Shown: positions 8,067 through 17,524 of the stretch, in pieces | Layout of the letters: every line of letters begins with the position of its first letter | Position numbering within the stretch: the first letter of the stretch is position 1 | Assembly: GCF_900096945.1 (NCBI RefSeq) | Contig: NZ_FMKA01000010.1 | Location: 1 to 64,000, forward strand | DNA length: 64,000 nt | Source: Anaerobium acetethylicum | GTDB lineage: Bacteria; Bacillota; Clostridia; Lachnospirales; Lachnospiraceae | Direction: 5' to 3' | Translations under genes and position numbers: made by a program | The notes under the pieces: model-generated | What the model saw: only the letters and a program-made list of their open reading frames with translations | The model's database searches: none | What the model was told of the DNA's origin: nothing

Positions 8067-8147
8067 CGTGTCAGAGAGGTTGCTTTAAACTCGGAACGGA
8101 TGGATGAGTGGCTTATCAGCGTTAACAATAAAATGAGAAGGGAGTAG
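8067..8147 (+). pseudogene. 3' remnant of a copy of the membrane-anchored protein gene
   Basis: Starting right after the ATPase stop codon, the frame reads VREVALNSERMDEWL and then diverges to a TAG at 8145. The same block, VREVALNSEQMNEWL, ends the gene at 1509-2138, and the DNA is about 87% alike over some 45 bases (2065-2112 against 8070-8117). No start codon or upstream part remains. The copy brackets the two-component/ABC cassette in direct orientation. Confidence 0.75.
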
Positions 8148-8151
8148 AATT

Positions 8152-8337
8152 ATGAAAAAACACTTAATACCTATACTTCTTTCATTATTTTCAGTGCCCC
8201 TCAGTTATATATCAACAAGTCTTATGATGTTGTCGCCATTTGAAATTAACTATTATGTTACAGTAACTCTGTTTACTTTATCGTTTAATGTAACAGCTCT
8301 TATTTTAACAGTTTCACGAAAAAAGAATAATTGTTAA
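8152..8337 (+). CDS. small two-segment membrane protein
   Basis: 61 residues beginning MKKH, with two hydrophobic segments (about 5-26 and 33-55) and a basic tail RKKNNC. The ribosome site GAAGGGAG precedes the start by 8 bases. No family recognised; small membrane proteins of this kind are common beside transporter or immunity cassettes. A strong terminator hairpin follows 7 bases after the stop. Confidence 0.5.
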   Translation: MKKHLIPILLSLFSVPLSYISTSLMMLSPFEINYYVTVTLFTLSFNVTALILTVSRKKNNC

Positions 8338-8344
8338 CACTACT

Positions 8345-8391
8345 GGGGCTGTTGCAAAATGACTGAAAATCAGTCGTTTTGCAACAGCCCC
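8345..8391 (+). terminator. long perfect hairpin terminator (GGGGCTGTTGC type)
   Basis: GGGGCTGTTGCAAAA pairs with TTTTGCAACAGCCCC and the stem continues through GACTGA/TCAGTC, followed by CTTTTTT. The arm sequence resembles the hairpins at 17525-17573 and 23222-23266. A GCAACTGTTCAGAACC fragment just downstream (8409-8424) resembles the end of the MITE described below. Confidence 0.85.
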
Positions 8392-8550
8392 TTTTTTATT
8401 TGAATTATGCAACTGTTCAGAACCCCCAATATTTTGAGTTCTGATATATGTGAAAAACAGAGAAATTAATTTTTCTGCTTTAACACTCTATTTACTTGTT
8501 TAGCCTATAAGAACAAATATATACAAAAAATGAAAGCATAATCATAGAAC

Positions 8551-8578
8551 TTGTATTTTTTTGAAAAAGGTCTATAAT
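8551..8578 (+). promoter_or_regulatory. guaB promoter
   Basis: TTGTAT at 8551-8556, a 16-base spacer and TATAAT at 8573-8578 form a good sigma-A promoter 31 bases upstream of the chosen guaB start. Confidence 0.65.
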
Positions 8579-8608
8579 ATTGATAAAATCATTATGGAGG
8601 TAAAAGGA

Positions 8609-10117
8609 ATGGCATATTATTATAGTGAACCGTCACATACTTTTAGCGAATATTTATTAGTACCTGGATATTCTTCAGCAGAATGCGTACCGGCGAATGT
8701 ATCTTTAAAAACACCTGTCACCAAGTTCAAAAAGGGTGAAGAACCAGAAATCTTTATGAATATTCCTCTTGTTTCAGCAATCATGCAATCTGTTTCTGAT
8801 GATAAGATGGCAGTTGCGCTTGCAAAAGAAGGGGGAATTTCATTTATCTACGGTTCCCAGACGATTGAGCAGCAGGCTGAGATGGTTAAGAAGGCAAAGA
8901 GATATAAGGCTGGTTTTGTTTCCAGCGATTCCAATATAAGACCGGACCAGACACTGGAAGATATTCTTGCGCTCAAGGAAAAAACAGGGCATGCGACGGT
9001 CGCTGTCACTGACGATGGCACCCCAAATGGGAAATTGATGGGGATCGTAACGAGCAGGGATTATCGTGTCAGCCGTTTGGACAAAGCCACGAAGGTCAGC
9101 GAATTCATGACTCCCATCGAAAAGATTATTTATGGCAAAGAGGGAATCACATTAAAAGAAGCGAACAATATGATCTGGGACCATAAACTCAATACGCTGC
9201 CGATTATAAATGACAGCCAGAGGCTTGTCGGTTTTGTATTCAGAAAAGATTACGATTCCCACAAGGACAATCCCCTTGAACTTCTGGACGCTTCAAAGAG
9301 ATATGTTGTCGGTGCCGGTATCAATACAAAGGATTATGCGGAACGTGTTCCGGCCCTGGTTGAAGCAGGTGCAGATGTTTTGTGCATAGACTCTTCAGAA
9401 GGATTTTCAGAATGGCAGAAGATCACCATTGATTATATCCGTGAAAAATATGGTGACAGCGTAAAAATCGGTGCAGGCAATATCGTAGACAGAGATGGAT
9501 TCAGATTCCTTGCCGAAGCAGGCGCGGACTTTATTAAAATCGGTATTGGAGGCGGCTCAATCTGTATAACCCGTGAGACAAAGGGTATCGGACGCGGTCA
9601 GGCGACAGCGGTTATTGAGGTTTCCAAGGCAAGAGATGAATATTTTGAAGAGACGGGAATCTATATACCGATCTGTGCTGACGGCGGTATCGTTCATGAT
9701 TACCATCTTACGCTGGCATTGGCCATGGGATGCGATTTCTGTATGCTGGGAAGGTACTTCTCGCGATTTGATGAAAGCCCTACAAATAAGGTTATGGTAA
9801 ATGGAAACTATATGAAAGAATACTGGGGCGAAGGTTCGGCAAGGGCAAGGAACTGGCAAAGATATGATCTTGGCGGTGCGGCTAAGCTTTCCTTTGAAGA
9901 AGGAGTGGATTCCTATGTGCCATATGCAGGAAGCCTCCACGACAATTTAAGTGTCACCATGAGCAAGATCCGCTCGACCATGTGCAACTGCGGCGCTCTG
10001 AATATTGCAGAACTGCAGGAAAAGGCCAAGATCACACTGGTTTCTTCTGTAAGTATTGTTGAAGGCGGAGCCCATGATGTGGTTCTAAAAGATAAAAATA
10101 TAACGCCTGTCAAATAG
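8609..10117 (+). CDS. guaB: IMP dehydrogenase
   Basis: 502 residues from ATG 8609, preceded by GGAGG. The frame is open further upstream, but that part overlaps the promoter. It oxidises IMP to XMP with NAD+, the committed step of GMP synthesis, in the cytosol. The TIM barrel carries [12 protein letters not shown] near residue 52, two CBS domains at roughly 95-215, and the catalytic loop [18 protein letters not shown] with C319; GGGSIC replaces the commoner GPGSIC. At about 500 residues it is nearer the longer IMPDH type than the 488-residue type. It has its own promoter and a terminator, so it is monocistronic. Confidence 0.93.
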   Translation: MAYYYSEPSHTFSEYLLVPGYSSAECVPANVSLKTPVTKFKKGEEPEIFMNIPLVSAIMQSVSDDKMAVALAKEGGISFIYGSQTIEQQAEMVKKAKRYKAGFVSSDSNIRPDQTLEDILALKEKTGHATVAVTDDGTPNGKLMGIVTSRDYRVSRLDKATKVSEFMTPIEKIIYGKEGITLKEANNMIWDHKLNTLPIINDSQRLVGFVFRKDYDSHKDNPLELLDASKRYVVGAGINTKDYAERVPALVEAGADVLCIDSSEGFSEWQKITIDYIREKYGDSVKIGAGNIVDRDGFRFLAEAGADFIKIGIGGGSICITRETKGIGRGQATAVIEVSKARDEYFEETGIYIPICADGGIVHDYHLTLALAMGCDFCMLGRYFSRFDESPTNKVMVNGNYMKEYWGEGSARARNWQRYDLGGAAKLSFEEGVDSYVPYAGSLHDNLSVTMSKIRSTMCNCGALNIAELQEKAKITLVSSVSIVEGGAHDVVLKDKNITPVK

Positions 10118-10199
10118 GAATATATAAAATACCGATATCAAATAAATGAAATGCAGATATGAATAGCAGGTAGAGGTGTATGGAATAAGGATGTCTGGT

Positions 10200-10245
10200 A
10201 AAACCGGCAGCCGCAAGGGCTGAATCTTGCGCTGCCGGTTTTTGT
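10200..10245 (+). terminator. guaB terminator
   Basis: A stem of AAACCGGCAGC with GCTGCCGGTTT, extended inside by CGCAAG/CTTGCG, runs into TTTTTGTTG. Confidence 0.85.
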
Positions 10246-10424
10246 TGTGCACAGGAAACTTTGTTCTATACGTACACACGCTCCTGAATCCCGATGAATT
10301 GATGATGAGATCTGGATTAGAAATGTCCTGCAGGTATTTACTACTTCTGAATAATAGGATATGATTTTAAGCATGATACTTTATCAGGCATTTCAATTTT
10401 TATGAAGAGACAGGGAATAACAAG
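10246..10424. other. intergenic stretch without recognised features
   Basis: Remainder of the 307-base interval between guaB and the ABC exporter. No ORF with a ribosome site, clear promoter or repeat was seen apart from the guaB terminator and a possible AGGGA ribosome site for the exporter. Confidence 0.5.
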
Positions 10425-12140
10425 ATGGGAATTTATAAACGGTATTTCGATAAATATAAATGGATGTTCCTTACAGCAATCAGCTGCGTATTTTTTGAAG
10501 GGATATGCGATCTGCTCCAGCCAACGATTATGGCGCAGATTATTGATCAGGGGGTTAAGAACAGCAGCCTGGATACGGTGATCAGATTTGGTCTTCTGAT
10601 GCTCCTGGTAACTGCTCTGGGAGCATGCTTTGCAGCGGCCAGAAGCATTCTGGCAAGCAGGGTATCGCAGAGCTTCGGCGCGGATTTAAGACATGACCTG
10701 TTTGCGAAAATCATGCGTTTTTCTGAGGCAGGCGCAGACAAAATTGAAAGCGGATCCCTCATTACGCGGATGACAAATGACACCTCCCAGATTACCCAGT
10801 TCGTGAACGGGATTATGAGAATTTTCTTTAAAGCACCTGTCACCTGCATTGGAAGCATTATTCTGGCTGTCATCCTGAGCCCGGAGCTGAGTCTGGTCAT
10901 GTTTGCTGCCGTATGTCTGGTTGCAGTCTTTATTGTGATCAGCATGAAAATGAGCTACAGCCGGTTCGCAAAGGTGCAGTATGCGATTGACCGGGTGAAT
11001 ACGGTCGTCCAGGAATATCTGCTGGGGATAAGGCTTGTGAAGGCGTTCGGGCGTTACGAAGAAGAAGAGGCAAAGTTCGACGAAGCGAATACGGATCTTC
11101 TGAAGAAGGGGGTATCCTCCCAGCTTGTCATTGCCTGTTTTTCACCTCTGATTTCTCTTGCCGTCAGCTTAGGCATTGCCGCGATCCTTTATCTTGGAAG
11201 CATCCTGTTCGGCAGAGGGGAAATCGAAGTTGGAAGGATAGCTGCATTCATAAACTACATGGCCCAGATCCTGTCTTCCCTGATTATGATAACCAATATT
11301 TTCAACACGTTTGTCAGGACGAAGGCATCTGATGAAAGAATTCGCGAAGTGCTGGAAAGTGAAGAGGATTTCACCTGCATGGAAAAAGAAGCAGGTTATG
11401 AGTCGGGAGAAATTTCCTTTCATGATGTGACGTTTGCCTATCCGGGCGGCAGCGGGATGCCCGCAATAAAAAATCTTACATTTCACGTGGGCAGGGGAGA
11501 AACGCTGGCGATCATCGGTCCTACAGGTTCCGGGAAATCCACGGTGGCCCTGCTGTGCCTGCGATTCTATGATGCTGCAGAAGGGAAGGTCTGCCTAAAC
11601 GGAACAGACATCAGACAGATGGACTGCAGGACCCTTAGGGAGAACATCTCCATAGCCCCTCAAAAAAGCATGCTTTTTACAGGAACAGTTTTTGAAAATA
11701 TAGCCTGGGGCAATCCAGATGCTATGGAAGAAGAGATCAGGCAGGCAGCACGTGCTGCCCAGGCTGACGAATTTATCAGGAAAATGCCGGACCAGTATGA
11801 AAGTATTCTGGGACAGGGCGGAGTCAACCTTTCAGGCGGGCAGAAACAGCGGATTTCAATCGCCAGGGCGCTGGCAAAGAAAGCTCCTGTCCTGATTCTG
11901 GATGACTGCACAAGTGCCCTGGATGCAGTCACGGAAGCGAAGGTGAGGCAGGGCCTGAGGGCTGCTGACGGGAAGACCGTGATCATGATCACCCAGAGGA
12001 TTGGAACGGCAATGGCCGCAGACAGGATACTGGTGCTTGACAATGGGGAAAAGGCAGGGTTTGGAAGCCATGATGAGCTGCTTGCTTCCTGTGAGGTGTA
12101 CAGGGGGATTTTTGATTCCCAGATAGGCATGGAGGGATGA
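10425..12140 (+). CDS. heterodimeric ABC exporter, degenerate-site subunit
   Basis: 571 residues: a six-segment transmembrane domain (about 1-320) fused to an ATPase domain. Walker A GPTGSGKST near 366-374, signature LSGGQKQR, and Walker B ending VLILDDCTSALD. The catalytic Glu after Walker B is Asp, as in the TM287-type subunit of heterodimeric exporters, so this half should carry the non-hydrolysing site. Its partner starts within a few bases of its stop codon. The pair likely exports drugs or lipids; substrate not predictable. Start ATG 10425 has a modest AGGGA site. Confidence 0.9.
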   Translation: MGIYKRYFDKYKWMFLTAISCVFFEGICDLLQPTIMAQIIDQGVKNSSLDTVIRFGLLMLLVTALGACFAAARSILASRVSQSFGADLRHDLFAKIMRFSEAGADKIESGSLITRMTNDTSQITQFVNGIMRIFFKAPVTCIGSIILAVILSPELSLVMFAAVCLVAVFIVISMKMSYSRFAKVQYAIDRVNTVVQEYLLGIRLVKAFGRYEEEEAKFDEANTDLLKKGVSSQLVIACFSPLISLAVSLGIAAILYLGSILFGRGEIEVGRIAAFINYMAQILSSLIMITNIFNTFVRTKASDERIREVLESEEDFTCMEKEAGYESGEISFHDVTFAYPGGSGMPAIKNLTFHVGRGETLAIIGPTGSGKSTVALLCLRFYDAAEGKVCLNGTDIRQMDCRTLRENISIAPQKSMLFTGTVFENIAWGNPDAMEEEIRQAARAAQADEFIRKMPDQYESILGQGGVNLSGGQKQRISIARALAKKAPVLILDDCTSALDAVTEAKVRQGLRAADGKTVIMITQRIGTAMAADRILVLDNGEKAGFGSHDELLASCEVYRGIFDSQIGMEG

Positions 12141-12142
12141 TG

Positions 12143-13984
12143 ATGGCAGAACCAACAAGAATCAATAAGAGTTATGAAAGCATCCCCAACCTGGGACGGA
12201 TGTCCGGAGGCGGGCCCGCACGGTTTAATCCGTCGGCAAAGCCGAAAAACATCAGGGTGACGCTGCTGAGGCTGATCAGGATTTTTGGCTTCAGAAAAAA
12301 AGCAATCACGCTGGCAATGGTGCTGACAGTCATAGTGTCCGCAGTCTCCATGGCGACGCCTCTGCTGCTGGGAAAGGCAGTCAATACCTTTGATATCAGG
12401 ACGAATAAGGCTGACAGCGGGCTTCTGGGAAAAGTTCTGTTTATATTGGTCATGTGCTATCTGACCTGCTGGGCTCTTGATACCATAAACGGGGTAATGA
12501 TGGCGAAGGTCTCCCAGGATCTCGTAAGGCATATCAGAACCGGATTCTTTTCCAAACTGCAGCGGATTCCACTGGATTTCTATGACAGAAGATCCCACGG
12601 GGATACCATGAGCAGGATGACGAATGATGTTGACAATATCAGCAGCACCATCGCCCAGACCACAACACAGCTCATATCCGGCATTTTCACCATAACAGGC
12701 GCACTGGTCATGATGCTGATCTTAAGCCCGTATCTAACTCTTGTAGCCATGATATCCGTTCCACTTTTTACAATACTGACAAAAACAATATCCGGCCACA
12801 GCCGGAAGTATTTCCTTGGCCAGCAGCAGAAGCTGGGGGCGCTGAACGGAGTGATCGAGGAGAATATCGTGGGCCTGAAGATGGTAAAAGCATTCAACAG
12901 GCAGCAGAATGTCATGGAGGAGTTTGAAGCCATTAACGGGGAGCTCTGCACCCAGGCTACCAAAGCGCAGATCTGGGCCGGGTTCATGATGCCCTTCTTA
13001 AATGTCATCAACAACCTGAGTTTTGGCCTGATAGCCTTTACCGGAGGAATCCTGACCATCCAGGGAACGGTCACAGTCGGTGTGGTGGTCAGTTTTCTTA
13101 CCTATTCGAAACAGTTCGGCATGCCTCTGAACAATATAGCGGGCATGTTCAATAACATCCAGTCAGCACTTGCGGGAGCCGAAAGGATTTTTGAAATCAT
13201 GGATGAGGCGGAGGAGGCTTCGGATAAGGAAGATGCCAGGGAACTGGAAAATCCCAAAGGAGAAGTTGAGTTCTGCAACATATCCTTTTCCTATTCGGCA
13301 GACGCGCCTGTTTTGAAAGATGTCAGCTTCAGGGTCAGGCCAGGGGAAGTGGTTGCCCTGGTCGGCGAGACTGGGGCTGGAAAGACGACGATAGTCAACC
13401 TTCTGATCAGGTATTATGAACTGGAAAAGGGAAAAATCCTGATTGACGGCAATGATATCACGGATATTACCAGAAAGAGCCTGAGAAGCTGCTTTTCGGT
13501 GGTGCTTCAGGATACCTGTCTGTTTACCGGCAGCATCTGCGATAACATCAGATATTCGAAGCCGGCGGCCTCCGATGATGAGGTCATAGAGGCCGCAAAG
13601 GTGGCCCATGCAGACGGGTTCATTTCCCGCCTTCCGGAGGGCTGTCACACGGTCATAACAGGCAGTGCGGATAACCTGAGCCAGGGCCAGCGGCAGCTCC
13701 TGGCAATTGCAAGGGCGGTACTCTGTGACGCTCCAATCCTGATTCTGGACGAAGCGACAAGCAGCGTCGATACAAAGACGGAAAAGGAAATACAGCATGC
13801 ATTCCGCAGGCTGATGAGAGATCGCACCAGCTTCCTGATTGCCCACAGGCTCTCGACGATCAGGGATGCGGACAGGATCATGGTGATCGGAGATGGAAGG
13901 ATCAAGGAGAGCGGGACCCACGAAGAGCTGATGCAGAAGAAAGGTTCCTATTATGACATGGTCATCAGCCAGATGGGCGGTTGA
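12143..13984 (+). CDS. heterodimeric ABC exporter, catalytic subunit
   Basis: 613 residues from the third of three consecutive ATG codons (12137, 12140, 12143); GGAGGG at 12131-12136 makes the last one best spaced. N-terminal extension of about 40 residues, six membrane segments, then an ATPase domain with Walker A GETGAGKTT, signature LSQGQRQL and a complete Walker B VLILDEATSSVD with catalytic Glu. It complements the upstream subunit, which has Asp at that place. The LSQGQ signature and DEATSS motif match the TM288-type half. A near-equivalent pair occurs at 39756-43470. Confidence 0.9.
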   Translation: MAEPTRINKSYESIPNLGRMSGGGPARFNPSAKPKNIRVTLLRLIRIFGFRKKAITLAMVLTVIVSAVSMATPLLLGKAVNTFDIRTNKADSGLLGKVLFILVMCYLTCWALDTINGVMMAKVSQDLVRHIRTGFFSKLQRIPLDFYDRRSHGDTMSRMTNDVDNISSTIAQTTTQLISGIFTITGALVMMLILSPYLTLVAMISVPLFTILTKTISGHSRKYFLGQQQKLGALNGVIEENIVGLKMVKAFNRQQNVMEEFEAINGELCTQATKAQIWAGFMMPFLNVINNLSFGLIAFTGGILTIQGTVTVGVVVSFLTYSKQFGMPLNNIAGMFNNIQSALAGAERIFEIMDEAEEASDKEDARELENPKGEVEFCNISFSYSADAPVLKDVSFRVRPGEVVALVGETGAGKTTIVNLLIRYYELEKGKILIDGNDITDITRKSLRSCFSVVLQDTCLFTGSICDNIRYSKPAASDDEVIEAAKVAHADGFISRLPEGCHTVITGSADNLSQGQRQLLAIARAVLCDAPILILDEATSSVDTKTEKEIQHAFRRLMRDRTSFLIAHRLSTIRDADRIMVIGDGRIKESGTHEELMQKKGSYYDMVISQMGG

Positions 13985-14048
13985 CCGGTATGTGGTGGGA
14001 GGATGGAACCAGTATCAAATAGAAATGATGAAGGGAGAGGCAGGCACT

Positions 14049-14693
14049 ATGGACAAGATAAAGAAAGAGGCAGGGACAATGGACAAGATCAAGAATATCA
14101 AAAAATTAACAGATAACCGGTTTTTAAACATGTATGAAATGGATGCGAGAGATTCAAAGGGAAACCCTATGAAATACTATTTTGCATCCAGGGGGAAAGA
14201 GGGCGAACTCAAATGCGCGACAAAGAAAAATTTTGCTGAGGGTGTCATGGTGTATGCGGTCCTTGAGGAGGAGCCCGATAAAATCGTGCTGATCAGGCAG
14301 TACCGTTACCCGATTGATGATTATATTTACGAAATGCCGGCAGGACTGGTGGATCCAATGGAAGATGTGAACCAGACGGCTGTCCGCGAATTCAGGGAAG
14401 AGACGGGAATGGATCTGAAGGTAGTGACCTCCGGAAGTGAAAGCTGCCGCAGGCCGTTCTATACGACCATAGGATTGACGGATGAGGCAGTAAGCATCGT
14501 ATATGGATATGCAGGCGGGAATGCTACGGATGCCTTTAGTGAGGACTCTGAGGATATAGAGATCATCATCGCTGACAAGGATATGGCCAGGGATATCCTG
14601 AAGAACGGGAATGTGGCCATGAAATGCGCACTTCTGCTGATGCAGTTTCTGCAGAGCGACAGGGAGAATCCCTTTGGATTTTTGGAGGTCTGA
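14049..14693 (+). CDS. Nudix hydrolase, ADP-ribose pyrophosphatase-like
   Basis: 214 residues. Nudix box G-x5-E-x7-REFREETG is complete (GLVDPMEDVNQTAVREFREE), preceded by the RQYRYPIDDYIYEMPAG segment typical of ADP-sugar pyrophosphatases. It would cleave a nucleoside diphosphate sugar such as ADP-ribose in the cytosol. The start region is a 30-base tandem duplication: GGCACTATGGACAAGAT at 14043 and GGGACAATGGACAAGAT at 14073, each with a purine-rich site, so initiation may occur at ATG 14049 or ATG 14079. The frame opens upstream to 13953 but that overlaps the exporter gene. Confidence 0.85.
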   Translation: MDKIKKEAGTMDKIKNIKKLTDNRFLNMYEMDARDSKGNPMKYYFASRGKEGELKCATKKNFAEGVMVYAVLEEEPDKIVLIRQYRYPIDDYIYEMPAGLVDPMEDVNQTAVREFREETGMDLKVVTSGSESCRRPFYTTIGLTDEAVSIVYGYAGGNATDAFSEDSEDIEIIIADKDMARDILKNGNVAMKCALLLMQFLQSDRENPFGFLEV

Positions 14694-14907
14694 AAACAGA
14701 AAGAGTATGAGAGGACAAAAAAGCAGCGTTAAAATTTATGGTTTTTCTTCCGGGCAGACGAATAATCAAAAATGAAGGCTGATAATACGGGGAAAAAGAG
14801 TCGAATAATAGATGATAAAGGAACCTTTTTTCTATAAAATCATAGATGAAGCTTCTCAAGTGTACTATTGAGAACATAATCAGTGAATAGAAAACGAGGT
14901 AGAAAAA

Positions 14908-15597
14908 ATGAAGAAAAATTTATTAGGAGATTTGCTTTGGGCAGCCCTGCTTCTGATCTGGGTGCTGATTCTTGTCGTGCCTGCTACCAGGGATGCATTT
15001 ATGGGATTTTCGACAGAGCATGCATATGCGGGCGGGTTTATCAAATTCTTTATCCTGGCATCCATGGGCGACATGCTGGGGGCAAGAGTTTTGAATGGAG
15101 AATGGAGAATCCCAAAAGGCTTTTTCTGGAAGGCTGTCGTATGGGGGATTCTCGGTATGATGATTACATTGGTGTTCACGGTTTTCATGGCCGGGGCAGC
15201 CGGTGCACAGGCAGGCGGGAAACTGCCATGGGAAGGTTCGCAGATTGCAGTCGCATTCTTTGGAAGCCTTATCATGAATACGACATTCGGACCTATGATG
15301 TATGTATATCATAAATTCGGCGATATGCTTGTGGATATGCTGATTGAGAAAAAGGAAGGAACGCTGCAGGGCAAAATCACCATCGAAGCCATGGTAAAGA
15401 GAGTCGACTGGCAGACTCTGGTCGGATTCTCCTGGGTCAAGAGCTGTCTGCTCATCTGGACGCCATGCCATACCATCGTGTTTCTGATGGCGGCAGAGTA
15501 CAGGGTATTGGCTTCGGCATTCCTCTCTATTCTACTTGGTCTTCTGGTTGCAAGTACCAAGAAGGCTTCGCAGAATAAGTTGCAGACCGCGGCATAA
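14908..15597 (+). CDS. membrane protein, possibly Mpv17/PMP22-like
   Basis: 229 residues with four or five hydrophobic segments (about 8-27, 40-56, 70-95, 108-127 and 175-210). The C-terminal WTPCHTIVFLMAAEYRVLAS recalls the W-x-P...N-F...P...R signature block of the Mpv17/PMP22 family, though with the Asn-Phe replaced. Function in bacteria is not established. GAGGTAGAAAAA precedes ATG. An IS1182 element is inserted exactly at its stop codon; before that insertion the gene ran into the hairpin now at 17525-17573. Confidence 0.6.
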   Translation: MKKNLLGDLLWAALLLIWVLILVVPATRDAFMGFSTEHAYAGGFIKFFILASMGDMLGARVLNGEWRIPKGFFWKAVVWGILGMMITLVFTVFMAGAAGAQAGGKLPWEGSQIAVAFFGSLIMNTTFGPMMYVYHKFGDMLVDMLIEKKEGTLQGKITIEAMVKRVDWQTLVGFSWVKSCLLIWTPCHTIVFLMAAEYRVLASAFLSILLGLLVASTKKASQNKLQTAA

Positions 15598-15711
15598 GGT
15601 ACTAGGGAAACCTCTGAAAAACGGCAGTAATGTCTGAGGTTTCTTTGTAGTATTGTATGTTTATAAATTTCCAAAAATACTTTTTTGCAACGAAATGTCG
15701 GATTTATACTT

Positions 15712-15760
15712 AAAACCCAAGAATTATGAGGGATACAATCCTTATAATTCCTGGGTTTTT
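15712..15760. terminator. hairpin terminator downstream of the transposase gene
   Basis: AACCCAAGAATTATGAGG pairs with CCTTATAATTCCTGGGTT, flanked by A-rich and T-rich tracts, so it can terminate in both directions. It lies just past the transposase stop inside the IS and may shield the element from outside transcription. Confidence 0.8.
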
Positions 15761-15775
15761 AGCATATTATTTTAT

Positions 15776-17323
15776 TTAAGCAGTCCCTATGTTGAGCGAT
15801 TCGATGATATGAATCGCTCTGATAATGTTGGTAACAGTATTTACCAGATTGATCTGGTTTTTTGTTTTGGCGAGTCCAATGTACCTGGTACGCCTTGCAC
15901 CACGATGATTGACTTGCGTCGCAAATCGCCTTTCGATTTTAAAACGTAGGTTCAATGCGTCATTAAATTCATTCGTTTTTGCCCGCGCTTTGTCTCTCGC
16001 TATGGCATCATATCTTGATGAAATCCTGATCCGTTTTCCTCTTTCAACGAATTTGTCTTTTCTCTTGTTGAGACATTTATCACGATGCGGACAATTGTCG
16101 CAATAACGCTTGTCAAATTTGAAATCTCTATACGGATAGCTGTCTTCATCCGACTTGATAGTAACATCTCTGAACCGATTTGTTACAATACCATTCGGAC
16201 AGGTCATCGACATTATATCTTCCGACACAAGAAAATCATGAGTGGTGTACCGGCCATCGGCCTCGCCCTCCGTCTCTGCATAAAAGTTTATATTCGAAAT
16301 AATGTCCTTGTCTTTCAAATCAGCTCTGTTTTTTGTTGTACCATAGACTTTATCTGCTGACACTTCTTTCGGCTTCAGATGATAATTCTTTTCTACCTGT
16401 TCGACTAATGGCAGCAACTCTTTTTGGTCTCCAACATTGAAGGGCGTCTGGACAGACCCAAGGATGATTTCGCTGTCTTTATCAATGATGATATGATTCT
16501 TATATCCGGTTTTGGTCTTTCTTGTCGTTTTGTATGCAACTCTGGCTTCGGGATCGACGACGCTGATGATTTTGTCTTTTTTATTAAACAGATACCGGTC
16601 GACAAGCTCATAGCAGACAGTATATGCGTCAATATATTTGGAATTTCCCTGCAGCTCATCATATGTCTTGCAATACAATGATTCGAGCATCTGCTTCGCT
16701 GTTTCATAATGTGCTGTCGGATGGACTCGTTCCTGCTGTTCGTAGAACTTATCAATTTCGGATTCGAAATCCTGCATCCATTGTTCTGCAAGATTGGGGT
16801 TGAACTTACGGATCTCTTTCGCTACTTTTTCAACTGCCTGCCTGAGAAGTTTTTTGTCCGATGGATAGTTGACATTTGCATCGACATTCGTCGAATCGAC
16901 CTGATATCTGCGTGTTTTTACGATATCTTTTTCAATGCACTGCTTAACGATAGAGGTGAAAAGCAGCTCGAAATCTTCATCGCCGATGCGTCTGGTCCTG
17001 AAGTAGCTGATTGTCGTATCATCTGGCCCGCTATCGTTTATGCTTAGCTTCAAGAACCAACGGAAAGCGATATCTGTCTGGACGCGTTGTGCAATCTGAA
17101 CATCCGAAAGATTGTATATGAATTCCAATAACAGAATCTTAAACATCATAACAGGATCTTTGGAATGCCGCCCGATGTCGCTGTATTTTGATTTTAACTT
17201 CTCATATAGGAAGTCAAAGTCAAAAACTTCGTTGATCTTTACCAAAAGATGGTCTTTGGGGATAAGCTGCTCAAAGATTGTCTTATCTATAGCATTCATT
17301 TGACCGTTGTTTTTATTAAACAT
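15776..17323 (-). CDS. IS1182-family transposase
   Basis: 515 residues from ATG 17323, chosen because GGGAGGTTG lies about 9 bases upstream. N-terminal helix-turn-helix-like domain with HSKDPVMMFKILLLEFIYNLSD, then the DDE core: YQVDSTNVDANV near residue 145, KEVSADKVYG in the centre and the C-terminal KIERRFATQVNHRGARRTRY carrying the catalytic Glu. Full length, no internal stops, so potentially active. Confidence 0.93.
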   Translation of the reverse strand: MFNKNNGQMNAIDKTIFEQLIPKDHLLVKINEVFDFDFLYEKLKSKYSDIGRHSKDPVMMFKILLLEFIYNLSDVQIAQRVQTDIAFRWFLKLSINDSGPDDTTISYFRTRRIGDEDFELLFTSIVKQCIEKDIVKTRRYQVDSTNVDANVNYPSDKKLLRQAVEKVAKEIRKFNPNLAEQWMQDFESEIDKFYEQQERVHPTAHYETAKQMLESLYCKTYDELQGNSKYIDAYTVCYELVDRYLFNKKDKIISVVDPEARVAYKTTRKTKTGYKNHIIIDKDSEIILGSVQTPFNVGDQKELLPLVEQVEKNYHLKPKEVSADKVYGTTKNRADLKDKDIISNINFYAETEGEADGRYTTHDFLVSEDIMSMTCPNGIVTNRFRDVTIKSDEDSYPYRDFKFDKRYCDNCPHRDKCLNKRKDKFVERGKRIRISSRYDAIARDKARAKTNEFNDALNLRFKIERRFATQVNHRGARRTRYIGLAKTKNQINLVNTVTNIIRAIHIIESLNIGTA

Positions 17324-17524
17324 AATTGATTCAACCTCCCTAAAATGGATGTTCTCTTTCATTCTATTGTAGCACTTTTGCTACCAGAATGGCAGAGTTC
17401 CAGGGAGGTTGTGATGATTTATTAGTTGGTTTTAAGTTTTGTAATTATATTCGTTGTTTTGAATATTTATACTGTGGATGTCCTTTTTCAGAGGTTTCCT
17501 AGGTACTATAAAGTATTGTAGAAA

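Larger units (their letters stand above)
15604..17510. mobile_element. IS1182-family insertion sequence
   Basis: Ends read AGGGAAACCTCTGAAAAA (left, 15604) and, reverse-complemented, AGGAAACCTCTGAAAAA (right, 17510), imperfect terminal inverted repeats around one transposase gene. The flanks share AGGTACT at 15597-15603 and 17511-17517, a 7-bp (8 counting the next A) target duplication. The element is about 1.9 kb and appears complete. It landed between the Mpv17-like gene and its downstream hairpin, without interrupting a gene. Confidence 0.88.

Noticed and set aside
11660-12598. Long minus-strand open frame of 312 codons opposite the first ABC exporter.
   Set aside because: It is antisense to conserved ATPase motifs, has no ribosome site and its composition is that of a shadow frame.
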